Of a stretch of 64,000 nucleotides of DNA, positions 52,035 to 61,824 are shown piece after piece. Both the position numbers and the translations under genes were made by a program. The stretch covers positions 1 through 64,000 of the forward strand of contig JAAYGU010000124.1 in NCBI GenBank assembly GCA_012727535.1, written 5' to 3'. This stretch comes from Bacillota bacterium. GTDB lineage: Bacteria > Bacillota > UBA4882 > UBA10575. How positions within the stretch are numbered: position 1 is the stretch's first letter; each line of letters begins with the position of its first letter. The notes under the pieces are model-generated. The model saw only the letters and a program-made list of their open reading frames with translations, ran no database searches and was not told the DNA's origin.

Positions 52035-55000
52035 TTAAAACAGGGTGAGTTGGTTGGTCTCCGGCAATCCCTTGAGACAACCCTGTTCTGTTAAAACCTC
52101 AATCACGTTGGAAGAAAGACGGGCCCGATTTTTCAGATCCTCAATCGAGACAAACTCTCCTTCCGCACGAGCCTTGACAACGGCCTGGGCAGCAGTCTCA
52201 CCTAAGCCGGGAATCGAAACCAGCGGCATCAATAAACCGTCCGGGGTGATAAGGAATCTAGTGGCATCAGACTGATAAAGATCGACCGGGAGAAATTTGA
52301 TCTTTCTCAGCATCGCTTCACGCGCTACTTCCAGAATGGCATAGAGACTCTTTTCTTTGGCCGTTAGCCCGTTACCTTTGGCATCAAGTTCCTTGAGATA
52401 GTTCTTGATGTACTCCTCCCCCTGTAAGACGAGTTCGGCATTGAACTCATTGGCCCGGGTCGAAAAATAGGCGGCGTAAAAAGCTTCCGGATAATACACT
52501 TTGTAGTAGGCAATCCGGAACCCCATCATCACATAGGCAGCGGCATGGGCTTTGGGAAAGAGATATTTAATTTTTAGACAGGAATCAATATACCAGTCGG
52601 GAATCTCGTACTCCTGCAAAAGTTGAATATCTTCCGCGTCAAGGTTACGGCCTTTCCGGACTTTCTCCATAATCGTAAATGCTTGTTTAGGTGGGACTCC
52701 GCGGAAAATAAGATCATTCATAATTTTGTCCCGGGTCGAAATAACCTCTGACAAGGTTGCTTGCTCTGCTTTAATCAATTCCTGCGCGTTCCCTAACCAA
52801 ACATTAGTCCCGTGTGAAAGTCCCGAGATACAGAGCAACTCCGAAAAAGTTTGTGGTTTGGTCTCTTCTAACATCTGCCGGGCAAAACCAGTCCCGAACT
52901 CTGGGATGCCCAATGTCCCCAAGTCAAAACCAAGCTGTTCGGGGGTGAGTCCCAGTGGTTCCGCCGAAGAAAAAAGCTTCATGGTACGGGGCTCATCAAA
53001 AGGAATGGTTAAGGGATCAACCCCGGTAAAATCGTAGAGCATACGGATGACCGTCGGATCATCATGCCCCAGAATATCCAGTTTGACCAAACGCCCCTCC
53101 AAAGCGTTATGGTAATCAAAATGGGTCGTCACCCACTCGGCCTTCTGATCATTCGCCGGATATTGGATGGGGGTAAACTTGTAGATCTCTTGGTCTTGGG
53201 GGAGTACGATCATGCCCCCGGGATGTTGCCCGGTCGAACGACGCACACCCGTACAACCCTGGACCAACCGGTTAATCTCCGCCTGACGTGGATTAATTCC
53301 TCTTTCTTCTAAATAACTCCGGACGAAACCATATGCGGTCTTCTCCGCCAGCCCGGTGATTGTTCCCGCACGGAACACATAGCCTTTCCCTAATAACTCT
53401 TCCGTATAGCGATGGACAACCGGCTGATACTCCCCAGAAAAATTAAGGTCAATATCGGGCTCCTTATCCCCTTCAAACCCCATAAAGGTGGCAAACGGAA
53501 TATCCTGACCATCCTTCACCAGCAGTTGGCCACACTGGGGACAATCTTTCTCTGGTAAATCGAAACCGGAACCGACCGCTCCCGTCTCCATAAACTCGCT
53601 ATAATGACAGTGTGGACAACGGTAATGCGCAGGGAGCGGATTAACTTCCGTAATCCCACACATCGTCGCCACCAGCGAAGAGCCGACCGAACCCCGCGAA
53701 CCAACCAGATAACCGTCGTCGAGGGACTTTTTGACCAGTTTTTGCGCAATTAAATATAGAACAGCATAGCCATGGCCGATAATACTCTTCAGCTCCAGCT
53801 CCAAACGGTCGGCCACCAATTGCGGCAGGGGCTTACCGTATAATTCTTCCGCCCGCCGGTAAGTGGTCGACCGGATCTCTTCCTCGGCTCCAGGGAGCTT
53901 CGGTGGGTAAAACCGGTCTGGGACCGGCTTTACTTCGCCAATCTCCGCCGCGATCTGCTGGGGATTGGCCACCACCACTTGGTGAGCCAATTCTTCTCCC
54001 AGGTAAGAGAATTCGGCCAGCATCTCTTCGGTCGTCCGCAGGTAGAGCAGGGGTTGCTCTTCGGCATCGGCGTAACCCTGACCGGCCATCAGAATCCGGC
54101 GGAAAATCTCATCTTCCGGCCGGAGAAAATGCACATCACCAGTGGCCACCACCGGTTTGCCCAGTTTTTCCCCCAGACGGCAGATCTGACGGTTCAACTC
54201 GATCAATTCCTCTTTCGTCAGCCGGTCTTCCCGGACCAGGAACTCATTATTGGTCAAGGGTTGGATCTCAAGAAAATCATAAAACGCAGCAATCCTTTCG
54301 ACCTGCTGTTCCTCTACTCCGTTCAGCAATGCCGAAAAAAGCTCCCCGGCCTCACAAGCGGTACCCAGGAGTAAACCTTCACGATACTCTGCCAACAAGG
54401 AGCGGGGGATCCGGGGATGACGATGAAAGTATTTTAAATGCGACTCCGAAACAAGTTTATATAAGTTTTTTAAACCGGTCTGGTCCTTCACCAACAGAAG
54501 TATATGGTAGGGATGCAAATTTTCCGGCTGGACCTCAGTGCTTAAAGCATTAAGGTCCGACCACTTATGGTAGGAACGTTCCCGGCAACGCTCCAGGCTT
54601 TTCTCTAAAATCTTCCAAGCAGTCAGGGCATCATCGCCTGCCCGGTGATGCTGTTCCTGAATAATCCCCAGCCCTTTAGCGACCGCATCCAAGCGGTGAC
54701 TTTTCCACTCCGGCCATAAAGCCCGGCTTAACGCCAGTGTATCGACGGTCGGCGGCGCAAACTCCTCCTCTAAATATTGTTTAAACTTGACCCGTAAAAA
54801 ACCGAGATCAAAGCGGGCATTGTGGGCGACGAAGATTGCTCCGGCGGCAAATTCTTTAAAGCGGCTTAGGACCTCCGCCGGCCTGGCCGCATCCTTCACC
54901 ATCTCCTCTGTAATCCCAGTTAGTTGTGTGATCTTATAGGGAATGGGACGCTTTGGCCGGACTAACTCATTAAAGACTGCGGTTACTTCACCCTTCTCCA

Positions 55001-56297
55001 CTTTGACGGCACCGATTTCCAACAGTTCCGCCCGCTGCGGATTTAAGCCGGTGGTTTCAATATCCACGACTACCAACGGAAGGTCTGAAAAAGCACAATC
55101 CGGAGCCGCGGTTACGATTGGTTCCCGATCATTCACTAAATATCCTTCCATCCCGTAAATAATCTTAATTCCATATTTTCTTCCTAACCGGGCTGCCTCC
55201 GGAAAAGCCTGGACCACCCCGTGGTCGGTGATAGCGATCGCTTCATGCCCCCATCCGGCAGCAGTTTTAATGGCTTTCTCTAAGTCCACCAAACCATCCA
55301 TCGCGGACATTTTGGTATGTAAGTGTAATTCGATCCGTTTCTCGGCAGCCTCATCTCGGCGCTCCGGCGCGGCAACAATCTGAATACTCTGCGCCATCAA
55401 AATTACTTCTTTGGCATAATCATCATATTGCAGAGTACCCTTGACCTTCAGCCACATTCCTTTTTGTACGGTCGTGGAAGGATCATATTTCTTGGTGGCA
55501 AAAGCTTTAACTGTGATCGAATCAGAGAAGTCTGTTAGATCAAAGAGCAATAAATTACGGCCGGATTTCAAGTTCCGGACCTCTGTCGTAAGCACTTCCC
55601 CTTCGATCACTACCTTATCTTCCACCACAGAGATATCCTTAATCGCGCTGGCTTCTTCGCGGATCTTTGCACCTAAAAGCACTGGCCCCGGAGCGGTGGG
55701 CGCGGGCGGGGGAGGCGCTGCTGGTGGAGTCGGTTCCTCAATGATGGGATATTCCTCAGGAAGTACCGGGAGTGGCCTCTCCTCCTCCACTACTTCATAG
55801 CGGAGTTTGAGTTTTTTCCCGGTCAGTTCTTGTAAACAGTCTACCAACTGGCTCTCCCGCGGCCTGAGATATTCCAAGGCCAGGGAAGAGTTGATTCGGA
55901 CGACCAGCGTCTCCTCTCCCTCCCAAGCTAGCGGTGTTGAGGTTAGCCAGGCATAAACTCCGGGAAAGCGCTTTTTGATCGTCTCCGCCAGTTGTTCAAG
56001 GCTAGAGCATGATTCTTTATTTAAAGGTCTAACTTTCTCCTCAAGCAGTTTGATTTTACACTCCGCCTGCAATTTGTGGGCAATATGCCGTTCAATCTCA
56101 GCGCGGAGCTGTTCATCAAGAGCAGTAGGTGTTTTCAGACATAAGGTTACATCCTTAGTTTGGCAATTGATCAAAACCTTTTCGATTTCGATCTTCTTCA
56201 GCAAATGTTGATCGTGAAACAAAAGGGAGATCTCTTCCATCCCCCTTAATTCCAAAAGATTTTTAAATTTAGGTTGTAGTATGTACTGCTTTGCCAT
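52035..56297 (-). CDS. polC: DNA polymerase III alpha subunit, PolC type
   Basis: About 1420 residues. The replicative polymerase of Firmicutes. Order: N-terminal domain (1-220, with a proline-rich link), OB-fold (about 220-310), PHP domain (RIELHLHTKMSAMDG near 322) split by a DnaQ-type 3'-5' exonuclease (VVVDIETTGLNP, catalytic Asp/Glu at about 412/414), then polymerase with four Cys zinc site (CPHCHYSEF, CPQCG), PDIDLNFSGEYQP and the fingers. ATG 56295-56297 with GGAGGT four bases upstream is preferred to the longer start. Downstream of proS and a glycosyltransferase; the ispG-proS-polC order is common in Firmicutes. Confidence 0.97.
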   Translation of the reverse strand: MAKQYILQPKFKNLLELRGMEEISLLFHDQHLLKKIEIEKVLINCQTKDVTLCLKTPTALDEQLRAEIERHIAHKLQAECKIKLLEEKVRPLNKESCSSLEQLAETIKKRFPGVYAWLTSTPLAWEGEETLVVRINSSLALEYLRPRESQLVDCLQELTGKKLKLRYEVVEEERPLPVLPEEYPIIEEPTPPAAPPPPAPTAPGPVLLGAKIREEASAIKDISVVEDKVVIEGEVLTTEVRNLKSGRNLLLFDLTDFSDSITVKAFATKKYDPSTTVQKGMWLKVKGTLQYDDYAKEVILMAQSIQIVAAPERRDEAAEKRIELHLHTKMSAMDGLVDLEKAIKTAAGWGHEAIAITDHGVVQAFPEAARLGRKYGIKIIYGMEGYLVNDREPIVTAAPDCAFSDLPLVVVDIETTGLNPQRAELLEIGAVKVEKGEVTAVFNELVRPKRPIPYKITQLTGITEEMVKDAARPAEVLSRFKEFAAGAIFVAHNARFDLGFLRVKFKQYLEEEFAPPTVDTLALSRALWPEWKSHRLDAVAKGLGIIQEQHHRAGDDALTAWKILEKSLERCRERSYHKWSDLNALSTEVQPENLHPYHILLLVKDQTGLKNLYKLVSESHLKYFHRHPRIPRSLLAEYREGLLLGTACEAGELFSALLNGVEEQQVERIAAFYDFLEIQPLTNNEFLVREDRLTKEELIELNRQICRLGEKLGKPVVATGDVHFLRPEDEIFRRILMAGQGYADAEEQPLLYLRTTEEMLAEFSYLGEELAHQVVVANPQQIAAEIGEVKPVPDRFYPPKLPGAEEEIRSTTYRRAEELYGKPLPQLVADRLELELKSIIGHGYAVLYLIAQKLVKKSLDDGYLVGSRGSVGSSLVATMCGITEVNPLPAHYRCPHCHYSEFMETGAVGSGFDLPEKDCPQCGQLLVKDGQDIPFATFMGFEGDKEPDIDLNFSGEYQPVVHRYTEELLGKGYVFRAGTITGLAEKTAYGFVRSYLEERGINPRQAEINRLVQGCTGVRRSTGQHPGGMIVLPQDQEIYKFTPIQYPANDQKAEWVTTHFDYHNALEGRLVKLDILGHDDPTVIRMLYDFTGVDPLTIPFDEPRTMKLFSSAEPLGLTPEQLGFDLGTLGIPEFGTGFARQMLEETKPQTFSELLCISGLSHGTNVWLGNAQELIKAEQATLSEVISTRDKIMNDLIFRGVPPKQAFTIMEKVRKGRNLDAEDIQLLQEYEIPDWYIDSCLKIKYLFPKAHAAAYVMMGFRIAYYKVYYPEAFYAAYFSTRANEFNAELVLQGEEYIKNYLKELDAKGNGLTAKEKSLYAILEVAREAMLRKIKFLPVDLYQSDATRFLITPDGLLMPLVSIPGLGETAAQAVVKARAEGEFVSIEDLKNRARLSSNVIEVLTEQGCLKGLPETNQLTLF

Positions 56298-56435
56298 GAT
56301 GACCTCCAGGTTCTCGTGAATCGCTGGGAGCAACGGTCTACTTCATCAGCCAGACCGTCCTTGCTATTGATTCTTCCGTAACGACTGGGTGGAGAGAAAA
56401 GCCACAGCCTTTGAGCTTTTCCGGCAAGATAGAGT

Positions 56436-57074
56436 TTAAAGTGTTTTGGTGGCCACCAACACTTTAATAATCTGCCAATACATGCGGAGACGCGCTTTAA
56501 ACCCCCGGTAAAAACCGAGCTTTTCTTCTTTCATCACTTGTGTAAGTTTCGGCAGCGGAACCCGGACCACCTTACAGTGGTGGGTACGGGCGTAACGGGT
56601 TAAGACCACCTCAATCCCATATTTAGTGTGATCCAGATCCGGAAGCGACATCAACAGTTCCCTCCGGACTGCTCTTTGGCCGTTTAAAACCGGTGCTACC
56701 TGTTGTGACAAGTCCGTACTGATCCTTCCCTCCGTGAACACCCCAATCGCCATCATTGCCTCTTCTTTGATGACCGGGGAAAGGAGGGCAGTGATATGTA
56801 CCGGCGTCAACCCGACCAGATCGGCATCGAGTAAAAGAATGATCTCAGCAGAGGTGGCTGCCACCCCGGCCATGACGGCCGCCCCTTTTCCCTGATTATA
56901 AGGTAAAACAATTAATTCTGCCCCCATTTCCCTGGCAATTTCGGCAGTCCGGTCCGTAGAACCATCGCTGACGACAATTACTTGCGATAATTCGTCGCAT
57001 TGCATAACCGGTTCCAAGACGCCGGGAAGAGTAAGCTCTTCATTATACGCCGGGATTACGGCAGCAATTTTCAT
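56436..57074 (-). CDS. Family 2 glycosyltransferase
   Basis: About 212 residues. A GT-A fold enzyme: AAVIPAYNEELTLPGVLEPV, VVSDGSTDRTAEIAREMGAEL, YNQGKGAAVMAGVAAT and LLLDADLVGLTPVHI (metal-binding DxD). No membrane helices, so cytoplasmic or membrane-associated. Dolichyl-phosphate-sugar-type enzymes or polysaccharide enzymes are alternatives. Four ATG/GTG codons in a row follow AAGGTG; the last (57072-57074) has the right spacing. It is inserted between proS and polC, an unusual neighbour in that conserved cluster. Confidence 0.88.
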   Translation of the reverse strand: MKIAAVIPAYNEELTLPGVLEPVMQCDELSQVIVVSDGSTDRTAEIAREMGAELIVLPYNQGKGAAVMAGVAATSAEIILLLDADLVGLTPVHITALLSPVIKEEAMMAIGVFTEGRISTDLSQQVAPVLNGQRAVRRELLMSLPDLDHTKYGIEVVLTRYARTHHCKVVRVPLPKLTQVMKEEKLGFYRGFKARLRMYWQIIKVLVATKTL

Positions 57075-57185
57075 CATCATCACCTTACTTTCTTTTAGTA
57101 ATGTGAATTACCTATAGCAGGGAACTCTCCGATGTATTCACGCCTCTTAAAAACCTCACCCCACTCTGTTTCCAATCCGCAGACC

Positions 57186-57211
57186 ACCCGCCCCTTCTGG
57201 CCGGGGCGGGT
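57186..57211. repeat. Strong GC-rich hairpin between the glycosyltransferase gene and proS
   Basis: ACCCGCCCC (57186-57194) pairs with GGGGCGGGT (57203-57211). Only the plus-strand side is followed by a T-rich stretch, and no plus-strand gene is upstream, so its role (RNA stabilisation or terminator) is unclear. Confidence 0.5.
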
Positions 57212-57258
57212 TATTCTGTTATCTTTTATTTTTATTCTTTATTCTCTATATGCTTCTG

Positions 57259-58971
57259 TCACTTTGCCTCCGGCGTATTCTCCTGCAAAAAGGCCAAGAC
57301 TTGGGAGGTAACCTCCGCCAGCGGCCAGCGCAACTCCTCGCCGGTCATCCGAACTTTAACTTCAACTTCCCCCTGGGCCAGGCCTTTGGGGCCAACTGTG
57401 ATCCGCAGGGGAATCCCGATTAGATCGGCATCTTTAAACTTCACACCGGCGCGTTCCTCCCGGTCGTCCAGGAGCACCTCGACACCCGCAGCGCGAAGTT
57501 GTTGATAAATCTCTTCCGCCGTCGCCAATTGTTCGCTGTTAATCGGCAGGATCAGGACCTGGAAAGGCGCAATCGGCACCGGCCATTTGATTCCATCCTG
57601 ATCATTATTCTGTTCAATTGCCGCAGCAACAATCCGGCTAACTCCAATCCCGTAGCAGCCCATGATGAACGGTTTTTCCTCCCCTTGTTCATCCCGGAAA
57701 TGAGCCCGGAGCGCACTACTGTATTTGGTCCCCAGTTTAAAAATATGGCCGACTTCCACCCCTCGGGTTTCCTGTAGGGGTTGTTGACAGTGGGGGCAAG
57801 GATCTCCTGCTTTCGCCAACCGTAGATCGGCAAATGTATCCACGGAAAAATCACGTTCTAGGTTAACATTCCGGAGGTGATAATCACGGCGGTTAGCACC
57901 GCAAACCACATTAACCATTGTTTTAATGCGGAGGTCAGCAATAATTTTAACCTCTTTTTCGCGGAGTCCAACCGGACCAACATAACCAACGGGGAGGTCC
58001 AACCGCTCGGCAACCTCCTCGGGCGGGGCTAACCGGTATGGTTGATTGAACAGATTCCCTAATTTGATCTCATTGAGTTCATCATCCCCCCGGACCAACA
58101 CCGCAACCAGCTCCTCCCCTACTTGGTAGAAGAGCGTCTTGACAAGCTTCGACGGCTCAACGCCAAGATAAGCGGTGACCGCCGGGACTGTCGTCTGCTC
58201 CGGAGTATGTACCTGCTCAATGGGTAAAAATGCTTCTTCGACCTTAACCGGAAGAGCGGCCGATGCTTTTTCGTTATTGGCAGCATAGGCACATTCCTCA
58301 CAGTAGAGGATGACCGATTCGCCGGAGGGGGCCAGCACCATAAACTCATGACTAACATCTCCCCCAATCGCCCCCGAATCAGCTTCCACCGCCCGAAACT
58401 TCAGACCAAGACGTGTAAAGATCCGCGTATAAGCCTCGTACATCGCTTCATAACTGCGGTTCAAACCTTCTTCATCACGGTCAAAAGAATAAAGATCTTT
58501 CATGATAAACTCCCGGGCCCGCATCACCCCATAGCGGGGCCTGATCTCATCTCGGTATTTATTCTGAATCTGGTAAAGCCGGAGCGGAAGTTCACGGTAG
58601 GAACGGACTTCATTCTTAACCAGAGTGGTAATCATCTCTTCATGGGTAGGACCTAAACAGAAATCGCGCTTGTGCCGGTCTTGCAAACGAAACATCTCAT
58701 CGCCATAAACGTCCCATCTCCCGGTTTGATGCCAGATGTCGGCCGGTTGCACAATCGGGAGAAGCACTTGCAGACCGCCGGCCCGGTCCATCTCTTCCTC
58801 CACAATTTTAGTAATCTTTTGGAGAACCCGGTAGGCTAAAGGGAGAAAACTATACATCCCAGCGGCTGCTTTCCGGATCATCCCGGCGCGCAACATCAGT
58901 TTATGACTGTCGATCTCCGCCTCGGCCGGGATTTCGCGCAAGGTTGGAATATAATATTGTGAGTACCTCAT
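57259..58971 (-). CDS. proS: Prolyl-tRNA synthetase
   Basis: A 570-residue bacterial-type class II synthetase with the editing insertion. Motif 2 (RPRYGVMRAREFIMKDLYSFD), GPTHEEMITTLVKNEVRSYRELP, the insertion domain (about 225-380) and motif 3 (IMGCYGIGVSRIVAAAIEQ) are present; the C-terminal anticodon domain ends in LAEVTSQVLAFLQ. The ATG overlaps the ispG stop by four bases (ATGA), with GGAGGT upstream. Part of the dxr-rseP-ispG-proS-polC block. Confidence 0.97.
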   Translation of the reverse strand: MRYSQYYIPTLREIPAEAEIDSHKLMLRAGMIRKAAAGMYSFLPLAYRVLQKITKIVEEEMDRAGGLQVLLPIVQPADIWHQTGRWDVYGDEMFRLQDRHKRDFCLGPTHEEMITTLVKNEVRSYRELPLRLYQIQNKYRDEIRPRYGVMRAREFIMKDLYSFDRDEEGLNRSYEAMYEAYTRIFTRLGLKFRAVEADSGAIGGDVSHEFMVLAPSGESVILYCEECAYAANNEKASAALPVKVEEAFLPIEQVHTPEQTTVPAVTAYLGVEPSKLVKTLFYQVGEELVAVLVRGDDELNEIKLGNLFNQPYRLAPPEEVAERLDLPVGYVGPVGLREKEVKIIADLRIKTMVNVVCGANRRDYHLRNVNLERDFSVDTFADLRLAKAGDPCPHCQQPLQETRGVEVGHIFKLGTKYSSALRAHFRDEQGEEKPFIMGCYGIGVSRIVAAAIEQNNDQDGIKWPVPIAPFQVLILPINSEQLATAEEIYQQLRAAGVEVLLDDREERAGVKFKDADLIGIPLRITVGPKGLAQGEVEVKVRMTGEELRWPLAEVTSQVLAFLQENTPEAK

Positions 58972-60053
58972 AATAAAACCTCCGTTCCATACTTTTCCTT
59001 AATCAATTTGACCAATTCTTCTTCAAAGGCTGGCAAGAGATTATTCTCCGTTTCTTTACGGATTATTTTACCCTCCCGGAAGATGATGCCTTCTCCCTTA
59101 CCCCCAGCCAGTCCCAGATCGGCCCGGGAAGCCTCCCCCGGACCATTAACCACACACCCCATCACCGCTATATGCAGAGGATAAGGCAAAGCGCCGGTCA
59201 ATGCCTCAACCGCCTCGGCCAGCTTCTCCAGTCCAATCTGGCACCGACCACAGGTCGGGCAAGAGATGACCACCGGTCCCCGTTCCCGCAAGTGCAGCGC
59301 TTTAAGGATTTCATAGGCAGCTGTTACTTCATTGCGCGGATCACCAGTTAGCGAGACCCGCAAGGTATCCCCGATCCCTTGCGCAAGAAGAATCCCCAAG
59401 CCCACCGCGGAACGGATCGTTCCGCGCCACCTGGTTCCGGCTTCGGTTACCCCCAGATGGAGAGGGAAATCCCACTTGGTAGAGAATTCGGTACAAACCT
59501 GTACTGTCTGTAGAACATCAGAGGATTTAAGCGAGACTACAATCTGGTCAAATCCTTCTTCGGTCAATATATTAAGCTGGTCTTCGGCACTTAACAACAT
59601 AGCCTGTACAACATCGCCGCCGCTTTTCTCCAGATAACTGCGGTGAACCGAACCGGCATTCACCCCCACCCGGAGCGCGATCTGGTTTTCCTGCGCAGCG
59701 CGGAGAATCATTTTCACCCGGTCGGTACCGCCGATATTGCCGGGATTGATTCGCAATTTCGCTACCCCAGCCTCGATCGCCGCCAAGGCCAGGCGGTAGT
59801 CGAAATGAATATCAGCCGTCACCGGCAACGGAGAACGCTTGACGATCTCCCGCAAAGCATCAGCAGCTGCTTGGTCTGGCACCGCAACCCGGATTAATTC
59901 ACAGCCGACCGCAGCCAGATCGTGAATCTGGTTTAAGGTTGCGTCAATGTTTCTCGTATCAGTATTGGTCATTGATTGGACCACTACCGGGTGGCCGCCT
60001 CCGATGATCAACCGGCCTACTTTGACCGGCCGGGTGTTTCTTTTCTTCTGCAT
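58968..60053 (-). CDS. ispG: 4-hydroxy-3-methylbut-2-enyl diphosphate synthase
   Basis: A 361-residue iron-sulphur enzyme (GcpE) of the non-mevalonate isoprenoid route. N-terminal VQSMTNTDTRNIDATLNQI, VAVPDQAAADALREI, LRINPGNIG, and the C-terminal cluster cysteines in VISCPTCGRCQIGLEKLA and VMGCVVNGPGEASRADLGLAGG. ATG with AGAGGATGTAAG upstream. Works in the same pathway as dxr, two genes upstream, and precedes proS with a four-base overlap. Confidence 0.97.
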   Translation of the reverse strand: MQKKRNTRPVKVGRLIIGGGHPVVVQSMTNTDTRNIDATLNQIHDLAAVGCELIRVAVPDQAAADALREIVKRSPLPVTADIHFDYRLALAAIEAGVAKLRINPGNIGGTDRVKMILRAAQENQIALRVGVNAGSVHRSYLEKSGGDVVQAMLLSAEDQLNILTEEGFDQIVVSLKSSDVLQTVQVCTEFSTKWDFPLHLGVTEAGTRWRGTIRSAVGLGILLAQGIGDTLRVSLTGDPRNEVTAAYEILKALHLRERGPVVISCPTCGRCQIGLEKLAEAVEALTGALPYPLHIAVMGCVVNGPGEASRADLGLAGGKGEGIIFREGKIIRKETENNLLPAFEEELVKLIKEKYGTEVLL

Positions 60054-60171
60054 CTTACATCCTCTTTTTTCCTCATATCACCAGCCCCCACGGAAGCTTT
60101 GCTGGGGAAGAACTTGGTTCACTCAACTAGAGAAACGGGTGAACCCCAAACCAACAGGGGCTTGTCCTTTC

Positions 60172-60594
60172 TTAGGTCCTTTTCTGCATACAGGCCGCAC
60201 AAAAGCCTTTATTTTTACGGACTTGTCCCGGGGCTTCCTTACCACATTTGAGACAGAAATCGCCAATCGTTTGCGCGCAGTTCCGGCATAAACCAGCAGT
60301 TTCAACATATTGCGGGTCTGGTTTCCCGCAAGCCGGACAGAGGCACTTCCGGCAATAGCCACCTCCAGTTTTAACCTCTGCCGGCGCCCACCGCCCACAA
60401 CCAAGGCAGACCCAGTTTTTATCTTTCTTCCTTTTTAGTTCTTCCACACAGAATTCGCAAAGATTATGGGCTTTTAAGATTCTACTTTGTTGCACCGTGT
60501 TCCCGCAACGCGCACAGTAGCGTTTCGCCCGTCTCCCCCGCCCCTTCCCCTCCTTATTCGGATCAAGCCATGGATTTTTAATTTTTCCCGCCAT
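60172..60594 (-). CDS. Four-zinc-ribbon cysteine-rich protein
   Basis: A 140-residue basic protein with eight CxxC pairs at residues 27/30, 46/49, 63/66, 81/84, 86/89, 103/106, 114/117 and 132/135. They group into four consecutive zinc ribbons of about 20 residues each, separated by basic linkers (KRKKDKN). The first 22 residues are rich in Lys, Arg and Gly. This suggests nucleic-acid or ribosome binding, but no family is recognised. ATG with GGAGG seven bases upstream. It sits between rseP and ispG, in a position where no gene is usual in this conserved cluster. Confidence 0.68.
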   Translation of the reverse strand: MAGKIKNPWLDPNKEGKGRGRRAKRYCARCGNTVQQSRILKAHNLCEFCVEELKRKKDKNWVCLGCGRWAPAEVKTGGGYCRKCLCPACGKPDPQYVETAGLCRNCAQTIGDFCLKCGKEAPGQVRKNKGFCAACMQKRT

Positions 60595-60708
60595 CGTCGT
60601 TCCTCCGTTAGCTAGATCGGGCTTTTTTCCTTACTTTAAATTCCGATCCAATGTCATGAGCTTCTTACCCTTTTTAATGGATACTAGGTAAAAAGTTTAG
60701 AGCCTAAA

Positions 60709-61788
60709 CTAGCTTTTCGGAAGGAGTCTCCGGAGGACACTGGTCAGATCGCCGCCGATGACGGCCAGGTAAAAAGTTGCAATCAGCAATAAGCCAATCA
60801 TCTGGGCGGACGCTTTTTGTTCCGGTGTGAACTCCCTCCCTCTTAATCTCTCTAAAAGATAGAGTACAATCCAACCTCCATCCAATAGTGGAAGGGGAAT
60901 CGGCAATAAATTGAAGATCCCCAGGAAAAGGTTGAAACTGGCAAATACCGTAAAAAACAAGTACCAACCGGATTTTAAAGCCTGATCAACCACTCCGACC
61001 ATCCCGATCGGCCCAAGGAACTGCGCTCTTTCCTGCCCGAGAATAATTTTAAAGATCGTAACCGGCAGGGCCACTAGCTGATAACCGGTGACACCCACCC
61101 CGTAACGGATGGCCTCCCCCAGCGGGAGCCTTTTCACGGTATAAGCCGGTAGGATACCAATTCTCCCCGCTTTCAGGGCTGGATCGTATACCGGAATGAT
61201 CTCACGCGTAAAAATCTCTTCCCCCCGTTGAAACTTAATGATCAGTTTTTTCTGGGGAGAGTGGTGAATGATCCGGGCAAGCTCTTCCCAACTATTAATC
61301 GTCTGGCCATTGAGCTCAACAATCTCATCACCGGTCGACAGCCCCACCTCATAGGCCGGTGATTTCGGCTCGACAAAGCCGACTAGGGCCCGGTCGCTTT
61401 GGAGTTGATCAGGAAGACCCAAAGCCGCCGCAATGAAAATAAAGGTCAACATCGCTAATACCAGATTATTCAACGACCCGGCGGCTAAAACCATGATTTT
61501 TTTACCGAGGGGCAAGGCGCTGAAAAGACGCTCTCCCGGTTTTGGTTCGGTCTTTCCTTCGAGTGCGATCTCCATCCCGGCTACTTTGGCAAACCCCCCA
61601 AAAGGGATAGCACGAACCGAATATAAAATATCCTGACGCTTGGTTTGCCATAACACCGGACCAAGGCCGACCGAAAACTCATAAACCGTAACCCCAAATA
61701 AACGGGCAAAAAAGAAGTGTCCTAATTCGTGCACAACGACCAACACACCAAACAGAATGATAAAAACCGGAATCGTCGACCACGACAA
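60709..61788 (-). CDS. rseP: Site-2 zinc metalloprotease RseP
   Basis: A 359-residue membrane protease. The zinc motif HELGHFFFARLFG is in the first helix, a PDZ domain (about 170-235: GFVEPKSPAYEVGLSTGDEIVELNGQTI) in the middle, and NLFLGIFNLLPIPLLDGGWIV carries the third metal ligand. It cleaves membrane-spanning anti-sigma factors and signal-peptide remnants. TTG start (61786-61788) with GGAGGGG upstream. Normal order dxr-rseP. No rsiW or similar substrate gene is in the window. Confidence 0.95.
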   Translation of the reverse strand: MSWSTIPVFIILFGVLVVVHELGHFFFARLFGVTVYEFSVGLGPVLWQTKRQDILYSVRAIPFGGFAKVAGMEIALEGKTEPKPGERLFSALPLGKKIMVLAAGSLNNLVLAMLTFIFIAAALGLPDQLQSDRALVGFVEPKSPAYEVGLSTGDEIVELNGQTINSWEELARIIHHSPQKKLIIKFQRGEEIFTREIIPVYDPALKAGRIGILPAYTVKRLPLGEAIRYGVGVTGYQLVALPVTIFKIILGQERAQFLGPIGMVGVVDQALKSGWYLFFTVFASFNLFLGIFNLLPIPLPLLDGGWIVLYLLERLRGREFTPEQKASAQMIGLLLIATFYLAVIGGDLTSVLRRLLPKS

Positions 61789-61824
61789 AATAAACCCCTC
61801 CTTTGCCCATTAGCACCCGGCGAT

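Noticed and set aside
53903-54553. 216-codon plus-strand frame inside polC
   Set aside because: Fully antisense to polC with proline-rich random sequence and no start signal.
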